From Streptomyces sp. CB00316 (GTDB lineage: Bacteria > Actinomycetota > Actinomycetes > Streptomycetales > Streptomycetaceae), in assembly GCF_001905595.1 (NCBI RefSeq), contig NZ_LIXI01000002.1:434001-498000 (forward strand): a DNA stretch of 64,000 nucleotides. Reading direction: 5' to 3'. Positions 7,011 to 15,724 of the stretch are shown piece by piece. The position numbers and the translations under genes are program-made. A model generated the notes under the pieces. That model had not been told where the DNA came from. It saw only the letters and a program-made list of their open reading frames with translations, and did not search any database. The number at the start of each line of letters is the position of its first letter. Within the stretch, counting starts at the first letter, position 1.

Positions 7011-7846
7011 GCGCCGGGCGTTCCCTCTCCGGAGTTCCCACGGTGGTCAAGCTCGGCGGCAGCTGCCTCGACGACCTCGACGGCACCTGGTGGGACGACC
7101 TGGCCCGTCACGGCCAGGAGCGGCCTCTGGTCCTCGTCCACGGCTGGTCCAAGCCGCTCAAGAAGCTCGACGCCCGCCACAGCGAGCCGTCGGCGATCCT
7201 GCGCGACCGGTACGGCAACCAGAGCCGGTGGACCACACCCGAGGTCATCGACGACATCAGGACGGTCAGCGCCGTGCTGGCCGAAGACGTCCTCGCGCGG
7301 CTGGAGAGCCGTGGCATCACCGCGGAGCGGCTGCTCGGCAGCGACGGGCTGGTCAGTGCGGGCGAGAGTGAGCGCTGGTGGTGGCGGGAGAAGCAGCTCG
7401 TCGAGCTGGAGAACCTCGTCGGACCGATCACCGGGGTCGACCCGACCCCGCTGAAGAACCTCCGGCCGGGCCATGCCTACCTGGTCACCCCGCTCGCCCG
7501 GAACGAGGCGGGCCAGGAGGTCAACACCGACGCCGACCGGGCCGCCGCGGCGATCGCCGGGGCCACCGGCGCGACCGACCTGGTCCTGGTCACCGATGTC
7601 GGCCATCTGCTCATCGACGACGAGCCGGTACGCCGGATCAGCGCCGACGACGCGGCCGCCTTCCGTGACAAGGGGGCCCGGGGCGGCATGCGCAAGAAGC
7701 TGCGGGCCGCCGGCGAGGCCCTGGAGCACGGCGTCGATCGGGTCGTCATCGGCAGCGCCGCCGTCACCGAGCTGCTGGACGGCTCGACCGGCACGCTGAT
7801 CACGAAGGCTCCGGGCGGGGCCGATACGTCAGGAGCTGTCGCATGA
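7007..7846 (+). CDS. lysZ-like: LysZ/ArgB-like carrier-bound amino acid kinase
   Basis: 279 residues, amino acid kinase family. Phosphate-binding VVKLGGS (13-19), HGWSKPLK (46-53), and the nucleotide-site region VLVTDVGHL are visible, and the C-terminal part has the usual GGMRKKL stretch. It would phosphorylate the free side-chain carboxylate of the amino acid bound to the carrier, the step before LysY. It overlaps the preceding and following genes by 4 bp (ATGA). Confidence 0.87.
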   Translation: MSAGRSLSGVPTVVKLGGSCLDDLDGTWWDDLARHGQERPLVLVHGWSKPLKKLDARHSEPSAILRDRYGNQSRWTTPEVIDDIRTVSAVLAEDVLARLESRGITAERLLGSDGLVSAGESERWWWREKQLVELENLVGPITGVDPTPLKNLRPGHAYLVTPLARNEAGQEVNTDADRAAAAIAGATGATDLVLVTDVGHLLIDDEPVRRISADDAAAFRDKGARGGMRKKLRAAGEALEHGVDRVVIGSAAVTELLDGSTGTLITKAPGGADTSGAVA

Positions 7847-8406
7847 GTCGGTCCCGCGTCCTGGTCGTCAACAACGGCACGCTCTCACTCAAACAACTCC
7901 GCTCCCGCTTCGAGGTGTTGGGTTCGGATACGGAAGCGGTCGACGCTTCGTCCGTGCCCGCCCGGGTGGACGGCCGCTACCAGGCGATCGTGCTGAGCGG
8001 CACCAAGGTGCGCGCGTACGACAGCGAGTTCTACAAGCCCCTGATCGACCTGGTCACCACAGCGGACGTGCCGGTCTTCGGCATCTGCGGCGGGATGCAG
8101 ATCCTTGCTGTCGCGGCCGGCGGGCGCCTCGCGGAGGGGCCGCAGCGGGTCGGGGGCTACGAGGTGCAGGTGGACACGGGGGAGCCGCTCTTCACCTACG
8201 TGAAGCCGACGGTCACCGTCTTCCACCGGCACACCCTCTACCTCCAGGAGGCCCCGGCGGGCTACCACTCGATCGGCCGCTCCGAGCACGCGCCCGTGGA
8301 GTTCCTCCGCTCGGACGACGGCCGGATCCACGGCTCCCAGGCTCACCTGGAATTCCGGAAGGACGGCCTGGAGATCCTGCGGGGCTTCGCGCAGCTCTAC
8401 CAGTGA
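7843..8406 (+). CDS. Stand-alone class I glutamine-amidotransferase-like protein
   Basis: 187 residues with no synthetase partner domain. The nucleophile elbow GICGGMQ (C82) and the SQAHLEF motif (H168, E170) give an intact Cys-His-Glu triad. The fold hydrolyses gamma-glutamyl amides, normally glutamine to ammonia. Relatives such as PuuD hydrolyse gamma-glutamyl isopeptides. It is translationally coupled to LysZ. The carrier holds its cargo as a gamma-glutamyl amide, no M20-type LysK peptidase is in the cluster, and the carrier ends in Gln. This enzyme might therefore release the product, deamidate the carrier, or supply ammonia. All three are inference. Confidence 0.75.
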   Translation: MSRSRVLVVNNGTLSLKQLRSRFEVLGSDTEAVDASSVPARVDGRYQAIVLSGTKVRAYDSEFYKPLIDLVTTADVPVFGICGGMQILAVAAGGRLAEGPQRVGGYEVQVDTGEPLFTYVKPTVTVFHRHTLYLQEAPAGYHSIGRSEHAPVEFLRSDDGRIHGSQAHLEFRKDGLEILRGFAQLYQ

Positions 8407-8483
8407 CCCGAGCCCCTACGTACGCGAACCCACTCGACGTAGGCGCACCCCCTCACACCTTCGGACAGAACAAGGACTTCGCC

Positions 8484-9614
8484 ATGAGCACTCTGGAAGA
8501 ACCGCAGGACCCCGCCCTCACCGTCCACCTCAACGGCAGCGGCGGCGCCATCAAGGGATGGGTGGTCGTCGACACGCTCGTCGACGGCCTGGCGATGGGC
8601 GGCACCCGAATGACCACCGGGGTCACCGAGGAGGAAGTCGCGGGCCTGGCGCGGGACATGACCGAGAAGTTCACCCTGGCAGGGCTCCGCATCGGCGGCG
8701 CCAAGGCCGGGCTGGTCGCCGACGCCACGAACTCCGAAGGTCCTGACCGCGAGGAGACCTTCCGCACCTTCGGCCGCACGGTGAAGCCGCTCCTGCACGG
8801 CGGCATCCACCTCGGCATCGACATGGGCGTCACCCCCGCCGACCGGGCCGTCTTCTTCGAGGAGGCGAAGTACGACCCCCGCTACCGGCTCGGCGCCCCC
8901 GACATGCCGATCGACTGGCGTACGTACTACGAGCCCTTGATCGACGCCACCGGCCACGGGGTCGGGGTCGCCGCGATCACCGCCCTGGAGGCGAGCGGCC
9001 GCACCGAGCCCGCCCGGGTCGTCGTGCAGGGGTTCGGGGCGGTGGGCCGGGCGGTGGCACGGTTCCTGGAGGACCGGGGGCACATCGTCGTGGGCATCGC
9101 GGACATCCGGGGCACGATCAGCGCTGAGCGGCTGCCGGTGTCCGAACTGGTCGCCATGACCGACCAGTTCGGGGCCATCGACCGCACCCGGCTACCGCAG
9201 GGCGTCAAGCTCTCCGCCGAGCCGGACGCCTGGCTCGACGTGGACGCGGACATCCTGATCCTGGCGGCTCAGAAGTACGCGATCAACGCCGAGAACGCCC
9301 ACCGACTGCGGGCCGGCCTGGTCGTCGAGGGTGCCAACCTCGCCTCCAGTGCGGCGGCGAAGGAGAAGGTGGCCGCCTCGGGGGCCGGACTGGTCCCGGG
9401 CGTGATCGCCAACATCGGCGGCGCGGCCTCGGCGGCCCTGGCCGTCACCCGGGTCGTCCCGTTCGACCTGGAGGCGGAAGCCCGCAAGGCGTGGGTCTTC
9501 GACTGGGTCGGTGACCGGGTCCGGCAGAACACGCGCGACCTGCTGGAGATCGCGGCCTCGCGGGCGGGCGACCCGCTGCCCGAGCTGCTCGCGGCCCGCC
9601 GGAAGGAACGCTGA
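8484..9614 (+). CDS. Glu/Leu/Phe/Val dehydrogenase family protein
   Basis: 376 residues from ATG 8484 (RBS AAGGAC). The catalytic domain has MTEKF (K62), RIGGAKAGL (K74) and IDMG (D113). The Rossmann domain has QGFGAVGRA (182-190). The C-terminal VVEGAN and PGVIANIGGA stretches are typical of the family. Members interconvert 2-oxo acids and amino acids with NAD(P)H and ammonia. Located after the amidotransferase-like gene, it may aminate the oxo acid made by the first enzyme of the operon, perhaps with ammonia from its neighbour (inference). Confidence 0.82.
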   Translation: MSTLEEPQDPALTVHLNGSGGAIKGWVVVDTLVDGLAMGGTRMTTGVTEEEVAGLARDMTEKFTLAGLRIGGAKAGLVADATNSEGPDREETFRTFGRTVKPLLHGGIHLGIDMGVTPADRAVFFEEAKYDPRYRLGAPDMPIDWRTYYEPLIDATGHGVGVAAITALEASGRTEPARVVVQGFGAVGRAVARFLEDRGHIVVGIADIRGTISAERLPVSELVAMTDQFGAIDRTRLPQGVKLSAEPDAWLDVDADILILAAQKYAINAENAHRLRAGLVVEGANLASSAAAKEKVAASGAGLVPGVIANIGGAASAALAVTRVVPFDLEAEARKAWVFDWVGDRVRQNTRDLLEIAASRAGDPLPELLAARRKER

Positions 9615-11338
9615 TGCGTACGGCGGTCGGGAGCCCGCCGACCCCTGAAGCCTCGGCCGTCGTACCCGAAGGGCGCGCCGCCGAGTACCGCCGCCGGGGC
9701 TGGTGGCGGGAGCAGACCTTCCTCGACGACCTGCACCACCAGGCCCGGGAGCGCCCACGCCGGCTGGCCATCGCGGGCCGACGCGTGGCCGAGTCCCGTA
9801 CCGACACGCTCGACTACGCCGAACTGAACCGGCTGACCGACCGGTTCGCGCTGGCCCTGCTGGACCTGGGCGTCCGGCGAGGCGACTTCGTCGCCGTACA
9901 GCTGCCCAACCGGTGGGAGATGGTGCCGCTGATCTTCGCTTCCATCCGGATCGGCGCGGTCATCATCCCGATCTCGCCCATCTGCACGGAGGAGGAGCTG
10001 CGCCACCGCCTCGCCCTCACCGAAGCGCGGGTGTGCATCACGCTCCCCGAGTGGTCGGGCACCCCGCTGGCTGAGATCGCGTCCCGCTTGCTGGGTGAAC
10101 TGCGTTCTCTGAAACACGTGTTGGTGGTGGATGGCCCGCTGCCGGAGGGCACTCTCCCCTTTCACCAGCACTTCGTGGAGGCGAAACGGGAGGAGCAGGC
10201 GGGCGCCGCCGACCGGCTGGCCGGTCTGGCTCTCGGCGCGGACGACCCGTTCGTGGTGCTGTTCACCTCCGGCACCACCGGCCTGTCCAAGGGGGTCCTG
10301 CACAGCCAGAACACGGTGCACTCGGCCGTACGCGGGTACGTCGACGCGTTCGGAGCGGGCGAAGGCGGCGGCGGTGACGGCTGGGTGGTGGCGGTTTCCA
10401 CGCCGCTGGTGCACTACTCGGGCTTCGCGCAGGGTGTGCTGGCCGGCGTCATGCTGGGCGGCACGGTCGCCTTCCAGGACGTCCGCCGCAACGAGGCGTT
10501 GCTCGACCTGGTGGAGCGGTACGGCGCGACCCTGCTGTACGGGCCGCCCGCCACCCTCGCCGATGTGGTCGCCTCCCAACGGGCCGAGCGGCGGGACACC
10601 AGCACGCTGCGGCATGTGGTCATCGGCTCGGCGCCGGTCCTGAAGGAGCTGGCCGACGAGGTGCACGAGACGCTCGGCGCCCGCGCCCACTCCCTGTGGG
10701 GCATGTCGGAGAACGGCCCCGTGACCGTCACCCGGCCCGAGGACCCCACAGGATGGTCGGCACGGAGCAACGGCCGCGCGATCGATGCCATGGAGACTCG
10801 GATCGAGGCGTCGGAGGCGTACGGGACCCCGGGCGCCGAGGGCGCCGTGGGCCGGCTCAAGGTGCGCGGGGCGTCGCTCGCGTTGGGGTACCACCGGCGC
10901 CACGAGGCGTTCGCGGCCGAGCTGGACGAGGACGGCTGGTTCGACACCGGCGACCTCGCCCGGGACGACGGCCGGGGCGGCATCCGCATCATCGGCCGGG
11001 CCCGCGACGCGGTCCTGCGAGAGGGGCGGGTGGCGCCGATGACGGAGCTGGAGGCGGTGATCGGCAGCCACCCAAGGGCGGAGGAAGCCGCTCTGGTGGG
11101 TCTGGAAGCGACTGGCGGAGAGGGCCCCGGCAACGTGATCGTCGCCGTCGTGGTCCCACGCGACGGCCGGGGCCCCACGCTGGAGGAGGTCCGGGCCCGG
11201 GTCACGGAGGCGGGCCACGACGCCCGCTTCCTACCCGACCGGGTGGAGCTCGTCCCCGCCCTTCCGAAGACGCTGACCGGCAAGGTCCGCAAGGCCGAGC
11301 TGCGTGAGCGGTACGCCACGAGCACCACCCCCGCCTGA
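9614..11338 (+). CDS. AMP-forming acyl/aryl-CoA ligase (ANL superfamily)
   Basis: 574 residues. The P-loop LFTSGTTGLSKG (216-227), a YGPP region, WGMSENG, the hinge GRARDAVLREG and the terminal LPKTLTGKVRKAEL with the catalytic Lys are all present. It resembles cyclohexanecarboxylate-CoA-ligase-like enzymes more than NRPS adenylation domains, and no carrier domain follows. It would activate a carboxylate as adenylate and probably CoA thioester. It overlaps the previous stop by one base (TGATG). Confidence 0.82.
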   Translation: MRTAVGSPPTPEASAVVPEGRAAEYRRRGWWREQTFLDDLHHQARERPRRLAIAGRRVAESRTDTLDYAELNRLTDRFALALLDLGVRRGDFVAVQLPNRWEMVPLIFASIRIGAVIIPISPICTEEELRHRLALTEARVCITLPEWSGTPLAEIASRLLGELRSLKHVLVVDGPLPEGTLPFHQHFVEAKREEQAGAADRLAGLALGADDPFVVLFTSGTTGLSKGVLHSQNTVHSAVRGYVDAFGAGEGGGGDGWVVAVSTPLVHYSGFAQGVLAGVMLGGTVAFQDVRRNEALLDLVERYGATLLYGPPATLADVVASQRAERRDTSTLRHVVIGSAPVLKELADEVHETLGARAHSLWGMSENGPVTVTRPEDPTGWSARSNGRAIDAMETRIEASEAYGTPGAEGAVGRLKVRGASLALGYHRRHEAFAAELDEDGWFDTGDLARDDGRGGIRIIGRARDAVLREGRVAPMTELEAVIGSHPRAEEAALVGLEATGGEGPGNVIVAVVVPRDGRGPTLEEVRARVTEAGHDARFLPDRVELVPALPKTLTGKVRKAELRERYATSTTPA

Positions 11339-11379
11339 CCTCTGTCCACCCCCTCCACCCACCGAGCGCTGGAGCTGTG

Positions 11380-12687
11380 ATGCCCGAACCCACACCGGTC
11401 TCCATGTCGGCGACCCTGGCCGCCGACGAGGCCCTGGCCCGCCGGCGCCGGGCCGGGGAGCGGGTCATGTCGATGGCCAGCGGGGAGATCGGCCTGCCGG
11501 TCCTCCCCGCGCTCAGGGACCGGCTCGCGGCGGCGGCCGACGAGAACGCGTACGGCTCCGTCGCCGGGAGCCCCAGCCTGCGGACCGCCGTCGCCGGTTA
11601 CTGGGAGCGGCGCGGTCTGGACGTCGATCCGGGCCTCGTCGTGGCGGGTCCAGGCAGCAAGTCGCTGCTGTTCGCGCTGCTCCTGGCCATCGGCGGCGAC
11701 GTGATCGTGCCGGTGCCGAGCTGGGTGAGTTACGCCGCCCAGGCCCGGCTGGTCGGGGCGCGTCCCATCCCCGTACCGATCCTGCCGGGGCAGGGTGGGG
11801 TGCCCGATCCGGACCTGCTGCGCGAAGCGGTCGCCGACGCCCGGGCGGCCGGACAGCGCCCCCGGGCGGTGGTCGTGACCGTGCCGGACAACCCGACCGG
11901 CACGGTAGCCTCGGCCGCCACCGTACGACGGCTGGCGCAGGCGGCCCGCGAACTGGACCTCGTCATCGTCTCCGACGAGATCTACGGCGACCTGGTCTAC
12001 GACAGCTCCGAGCCTGCCGTCTCGCCGGCCCTGCACGCCCCCGAGCGGACCGTCGTCACCACCGGGCTCACCAAGAACCTGGCGCTCGGCGGCTGGCGCA
12101 CGGGCGTGACCCGGCTGCCCGACAGTGAGCTGGGACGCGCCCTGCACACCCGGCTCCTCGCGGTCGCCAGCCAGATCTGGTCGAGTCCGCCCGCGCCGGT
12201 GCAGACGGCGGCCGCGTACGCGTTCGGGGAGCCGCCGGAGGTCGTCGAGCGGGTCGCGGCGAGCCGACGGCTGCACGAGAAGGTGGTGCGCGCGGTCGCC
12301 GCCCGCTTCACCGCCGTGGGCGCCGGGCTCGCGCCCATCGCCGCGACCTGCTACCTCTACCCGGACTTCGAGCCCCTGCGCGAGCACCTGGCCGAAACCC
12401 ACGGCGTACACGGCGGCGACGGTCTGGCCGCGCTGCTCTCCGAGCGGTACGGGGTCGGCGTCCTGCCCGCCACCGCGTTCGGGGATGCCGCCCGCCCCCT
12501 GCGCATCCGTGCGGCGACCAGCCACTTCTACGGCGAGACCGCCGAGCAGCAGACCGCGGCACTGGAGGCGGCGGGGTCGGCGGATCCGCTCGCCCTGCCG
12601 TGGATACGGGAGTCGGTCGACCGGGTCGGTGAAGTCCTGGCCGACCTGACGTCGGCACCGGTCCCGGCTTCCGCCCCGCACGCCTGA
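11380..12687 (+). CDS. PLP-dependent class I/II aminotransferase
   Basis: 435 residues from ATG 11380 (RBS GGAG; a GTG lies immediately upstream). Fold-type-I motifs: DNPTGT (170-175), SDEIYGDLVYD (198-208), PLP-lysine in GLTKN (K232) followed by LGGWRTG (R240), and C-terminal LRIRA. In LysW pathways LysJ aminates the carrier-bound semialdehyde; this enzyme belongs to a different subgroup (AspC-like rather than LysJ/ArgD) but could do the equivalent step or aminate a free oxo acid. Confidence 0.8.
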   Translation: MPEPTPVSMSATLAADEALARRRRAGERVMSMASGEIGLPVLPALRDRLAAAADENAYGSVAGSPSLRTAVAGYWERRGLDVDPGLVVAGPGSKSLLFALLLAIGGDVIVPVPSWVSYAAQARLVGARPIPVPILPGQGGVPDPDLLREAVADARAAGQRPRAVVVTVPDNPTGTVASAATVRRLAQAARELDLVIVSDEIYGDLVYDSSEPAVSPALHAPERTVVTTGLTKNLALGGWRTGVTRLPDSELGRALHTRLLAVASQIWSSPPAPVQTAAAYAFGEPPEVVERVAASRRLHEKVVRAVAARFTAVGAGLAPIAATCYLYPDFEPLREHLAETHGVHGGDGLAALLSERYGVGVLPATAFGDAARPLRIRAATSHFYGETAEQQTAALEAAGSADPLALPWIRESVDRVGEVLADLTSAPVPASAPHA

Positions 12688-12734
12688 TGTCACCCCAACT
12701 CACCTACGCACCAACGACGTCATAGGAGTAATCG

Positions 12735-13673
12735 ATGCCCCACTCCCACCTCCCCGTCCTCTTCGAGGCGCTGTACCGGGGCGAACGCCACGTCGGCTTC
12801 GGCCACCCCGAGGAGGGCACGCCGCAGACCCTGTACCGGGTGGAGGACGGCCAGGTCGCCGCCGCCTTCATCGCCACCGACGGCTCGGAGGAGGCCCTGC
12901 GGGCCGCACTCACCGAGGGTGCGGCGACCGTCGTCGTCACGGCCGGTGACCCTGCACTCCGCCTGCTGCCGCCCCTCCTTCCGCAGGCCACGGGCAACGC
13001 CCTGCTGAGCGGCTTCATGGGCACGCACAAGAAGAAGTGGGGCGGCGAATCCGCTCCGGAGGACGGGGAGTTCACCCCGCCCAAGTGGTTCTTCAAGGGG
13101 TTCGGCGACTGGGTGAAGCTGCCTGGCGAGGACTTGGTCGTCCCGGCCCGACCGGTCGCCCTCATCGAGGAGCCCGAGATCGCCCTCGTCTACGTCAACG
13201 ACGCCGACGGCATCCCGCACTACGCCGGCTACACCTTCGGCAACGACCTGTGCGACATCGGCCTGCACCGCCAGGACCCGGGCTACAACCCGTACTGCAA
13301 GCTGTGCGACACCGCCCTCACCCCGTGGCTCTTCCTCGGCCCGCCGCCGCGTACGGTGACCGGCCGGGTCACCATCGTCCGGGACGCCGCGACGGCCTGG
13401 GAGGGCCCGTTCGACTGCGGCGACGACGCCCTCTACTACCGGATCCAGGACATGGCGGACCACCTGTTCACCTTCCCGGCGGTACGGCGGCCCGGGTTGG
13501 TCAACTACGTGCTCCTGGGCGCCGACGAGGCGAGCTTCCACGACGGGTTCCGGATCGCCGACGGCGATCGGATCGCCATCGACGTGAAGAGCCACGGGGT
13601 CACCTTCGAGAACCGCGTGCGCTACGTCTCCCCGGCCCCGTACACCACCCCGGCGCCCGTCGCCACGGCATGA
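12735..13673 (+). CDS. Fumarylacetoacetate hydrolase-fold protein
   Basis: 312 residues, RBS TAGGAG. The C-terminal two thirds match the FAH fold: metal ligands in IEEPEIALVY (E146, E148) and GYTFGNDLCD (D171). A cysteine-rich stretch (NPYCKLCDTA, 186-194) is unusual. FAH-fold enzymes hydrolyse C-C bonds, decarboxylate or hydrate oxo acids. It is the last gene of the apparent operon. The residues argue for a Mg-dependent enzyme, but substrate and reaction are unknown. Confidence 0.72.
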   Translation: MPHSHLPVLFEALYRGERHVGFGHPEEGTPQTLYRVEDGQVAAAFIATDGSEEALRAALTEGAATVVVTAGDPALRLLPPLLPQATGNALLSGFMGTHKKKWGGESAPEDGEFTPPKWFFKGFGDWVKLPGEDLVVPARPVALIEEPEIALVYVNDADGIPHYAGYTFGNDLCDIGLHRQDPGYNPYCKLCDTALTPWLFLGPPPRTVTGRVTIVRDAATAWEGPFDCGDDALYYRIQDMADHLFTFPAVRRPGLVNYVLLGADEASFHDGFRIADGDRIAIDVKSHGVTFENRVRYVSPAPYTTPAPVATA

Positions 13674-13802
13674 ACACCCCGTGAGGTGGAGCGGGTGACT
13701 GTGCTGACGCCATCCGGCACAGCCACGCTCTGAGATCCACCACCCCACCCGTCCCACCCCGCCGCCGCCGGACTACGCAGAAGGAGACCGCGAGACCGCA
13801 CC

Positions 13803-14600
13803 GTGCCCGCCACCACCAAGAAGCAGGTTCGTCTCGCAGCGCAGCTGCCCGGCATCCACCATGTGAGCGTCCGGTCGGACCCGCGCGCCGAGAGCCAGAC
13901 TGCCATCGACTCCTCCATCCGGCTCGCGCAGACCGTCGAACGCGGCAAGTTCGACTTCTTCTTCCTCGCCGAAGGGTTGCGGCTGCGCGAGCACAAGGGG
14001 CATGTCCACGACTTGGACGCCGCCTGAAGGCCGACACGGCGACGGGAGAGTTCGTCGCCGCCGGGGCCGGCCGCTTCGCCCACCGGGGACAGCACTTCGA
14101 CACCTCCGGCCGGTTCACCACCCCGCCAGGACCGCAGGGCCACCAAGCCCGGCGGCCTGGCGCGAGGAGGGCGCCCGGCCGGGTGAGCTCCTCGACGCCG
14201 CGTACACCGGCCGCGACACGGCGCGACGCCCACCGCGGACCTTCGCGGACCTCGTCGTCTTCCTGGACGACGAACCGGGCTCCGCCGCACGACGCGAGAC
14301 CCGCCTCGACGAGGCGGACGGAGCCGAACCGGCTTCGGACGCCGAGATCTTCGCCGGCACTCCCGCCGAACTGGCCGACCTTCTCCTCGACTGGCGCTCC
14401 ACCGGCCTGGACGGCTTCCGCCTCCGCCCGGGCACCCTGCCGCACGACCTCATGGGGATCGCCCGGGGCGCGGTCCCCAAGTTGCAGCGGCGCGGAGTGT
14501 TCCGTACGGAGTACGCGTCCACGACGCTGCGCGGCCACCTGGGGTTGGCACGGCCCGCGAGCCGCTACGCGAAGGCGGTTGACGCGCGGCGGAAGCGAGG
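13803..14600 (+). pseudogene. Decayed luciferase-like (NtaA/SnaA-type) monooxygenase
   Basis: Residues from 13803 match the start of FMN-dependent NtaA-type monooxygenases (KKQVRLAAQLPG, ERGKFDFFFLAEGLRLRE, then DLDA) and hit a stop at 14027. The same frame then continues with FVAAG and FAHRGQHFDTSGRF up to PQGH near 14150. The C-terminal part resumes in another frame (EIFAGTPAELADLL, RGVFRTEYASTTLRGHLGL). Internal deletions, a stop and a frameshift remove the active-site core. It sits between the AmCP operon and the convergent reductase. Confidence 0.75.
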
Positions 14601-15545
14601 TCAGCCGGTCGCCGCCGCGCTCCGGTGCAAGGTCTCCAGCAGCTCCAGCTCGTCCTCGGACAGCCGCAGGGCTCCGGCGGCCACGTTGGCGGCGAGGTGG
14701 CCGAGGTCACCGGTGCCGGGGATGGCCAGGACGTGCGGCCCCCGGTGCAGGGTCCACGCCAGCCGGACCTCCGCCGGGCTCACCCCGTGCGCCTGCGCGA
14801 CGGTGAGGATCTCGGCGGGCTCGGCCCCGGTCGCGCCGCCCTCGCCGCCGGCCGCGGCTATCGCGTAGAACGGCACGAACGCGATCCCCTGCTCGCCGCA
14901 GTCCCGCACGAACGCGTCGTCCTCGGACGACCGCATGCCGATCCCGTACCGGTTCTGTACGCAGACCACCGGGGCGATGGCCTGGGCCTCGGCGAGGTGG
15001 GCGGGGGTGACGTTGGACAGGCCGAGGTGGCGGATGAGCCCGGCCTGGCGCAACTCGGCCAGAGCACCGAAGCGCTCGGCGATCGAGTCCGTCCCGACGA
15101 TCCTCAGGTTCACCACGTCGAGGTGGTCGCGGCCGAGTTGGCGGAGGTTCTCCTCGACCTGGCCGCGCAGCGCCTCGGGGGTGCGGGCGTGGGCCGCCCA
15201 CTCGCCCGTGAGGTCCCGGGCCGGGCCGACCTTGGTGGTGATCACGAGGTCGTCCGCGTACGGGGCGAGGGCACTGTTGATCAGCTCGTTGGCCGAGCGC
15301 AGCGGGGAGAAGTAGAAGGCGGCGGTGTCGATGTGGTTCACGCCGAGATCGACGGCCCGGCGCAGGACGGCCAGGGCGGCTTGGCGGTCGCGGGGGACGG
15401 CGTCGGGCACGAGCGCCCCGCCGGTCTGCGGCAACCGCATCGTGCCGAAGCCGACGCGGTTGACCGGCAGATCGCCGAGGGTCCAACGGCCGGACGCGGC
15501 CGCGGTGATCGGGGCTGTGGTGCTCGCGGAGCTCGTGGAAGTCAT
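14601..15545 (-). CDS. Aldo/keto reductase
   Basis: 314 residues from ATG 15545. AKR (beta/alpha)8 features: VGFGTMRLP, HIDTAAFYFSP (catalytic Asp and Tyr), VITTKVG (Lys), GLSNVTPAHL, and a C-terminal AIPGTGDLGHL NADPH-binding stretch. The fourth tetrad residue, usually His, appears to be Asn (VVNLRIVG). It is a soluble NADPH-dependent carbonyl reductase of the Tas/YajO-like type; substrate unknown. It converges with the decayed monooxygenase. Confidence 0.85.
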   Translation of the reverse strand: MTSTSSASTTAPITAAASGRWTLGDLPVNRVGFGTMRLPQTGGALVPDAVPRDRQAALAVLRRAVDLGVNHIDTAAFYFSPLRSANELINSALAPYADDLVITTKVGPARDLTGEWAAHARTPEALRGQVEENLRQLGRDHLDVVNLRIVGTDSIAERFGALAELRQAGLIRHLGLSNVTPAHLAEAQAIAPVVCVQNRYGIGMRSSEDDAFVRDCGEQGIAFVPFYAIAAAGGEGGATGAEPAEILTVAQAHGVSPAEVRLAWTLHRGPHVLAIPGTGDLGHLAANVAAGALRLSEDELELLETLHRSAAATG

Positions 15546-15724
15546 GTCTGAATGATCTCCGCTCGGCGTGCCTCCGGGCCATGGGATCATCCCGCCGATC
15601 CGCCCTGAGGCCCGCCGAGCCCCGAAGCTGAGGAGGCCCCCAGGGCCGTCGGTCTCCCGGGCCTGTCAGTCCGCCGGCCCCCGAGCCCGTCAGTCCGCCA
15701 GTCCCCAGGGCCCGTCAGAACACC

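Noticed and set aside
3718-13673. Primary lysine (aminoadipate) biosynthesis operon
   Set aside because: Homoaconitase, homoisocitrate dehydrogenase, LysJ and LysK genes are absent, and the host type makes lysine via diaminopimelate.
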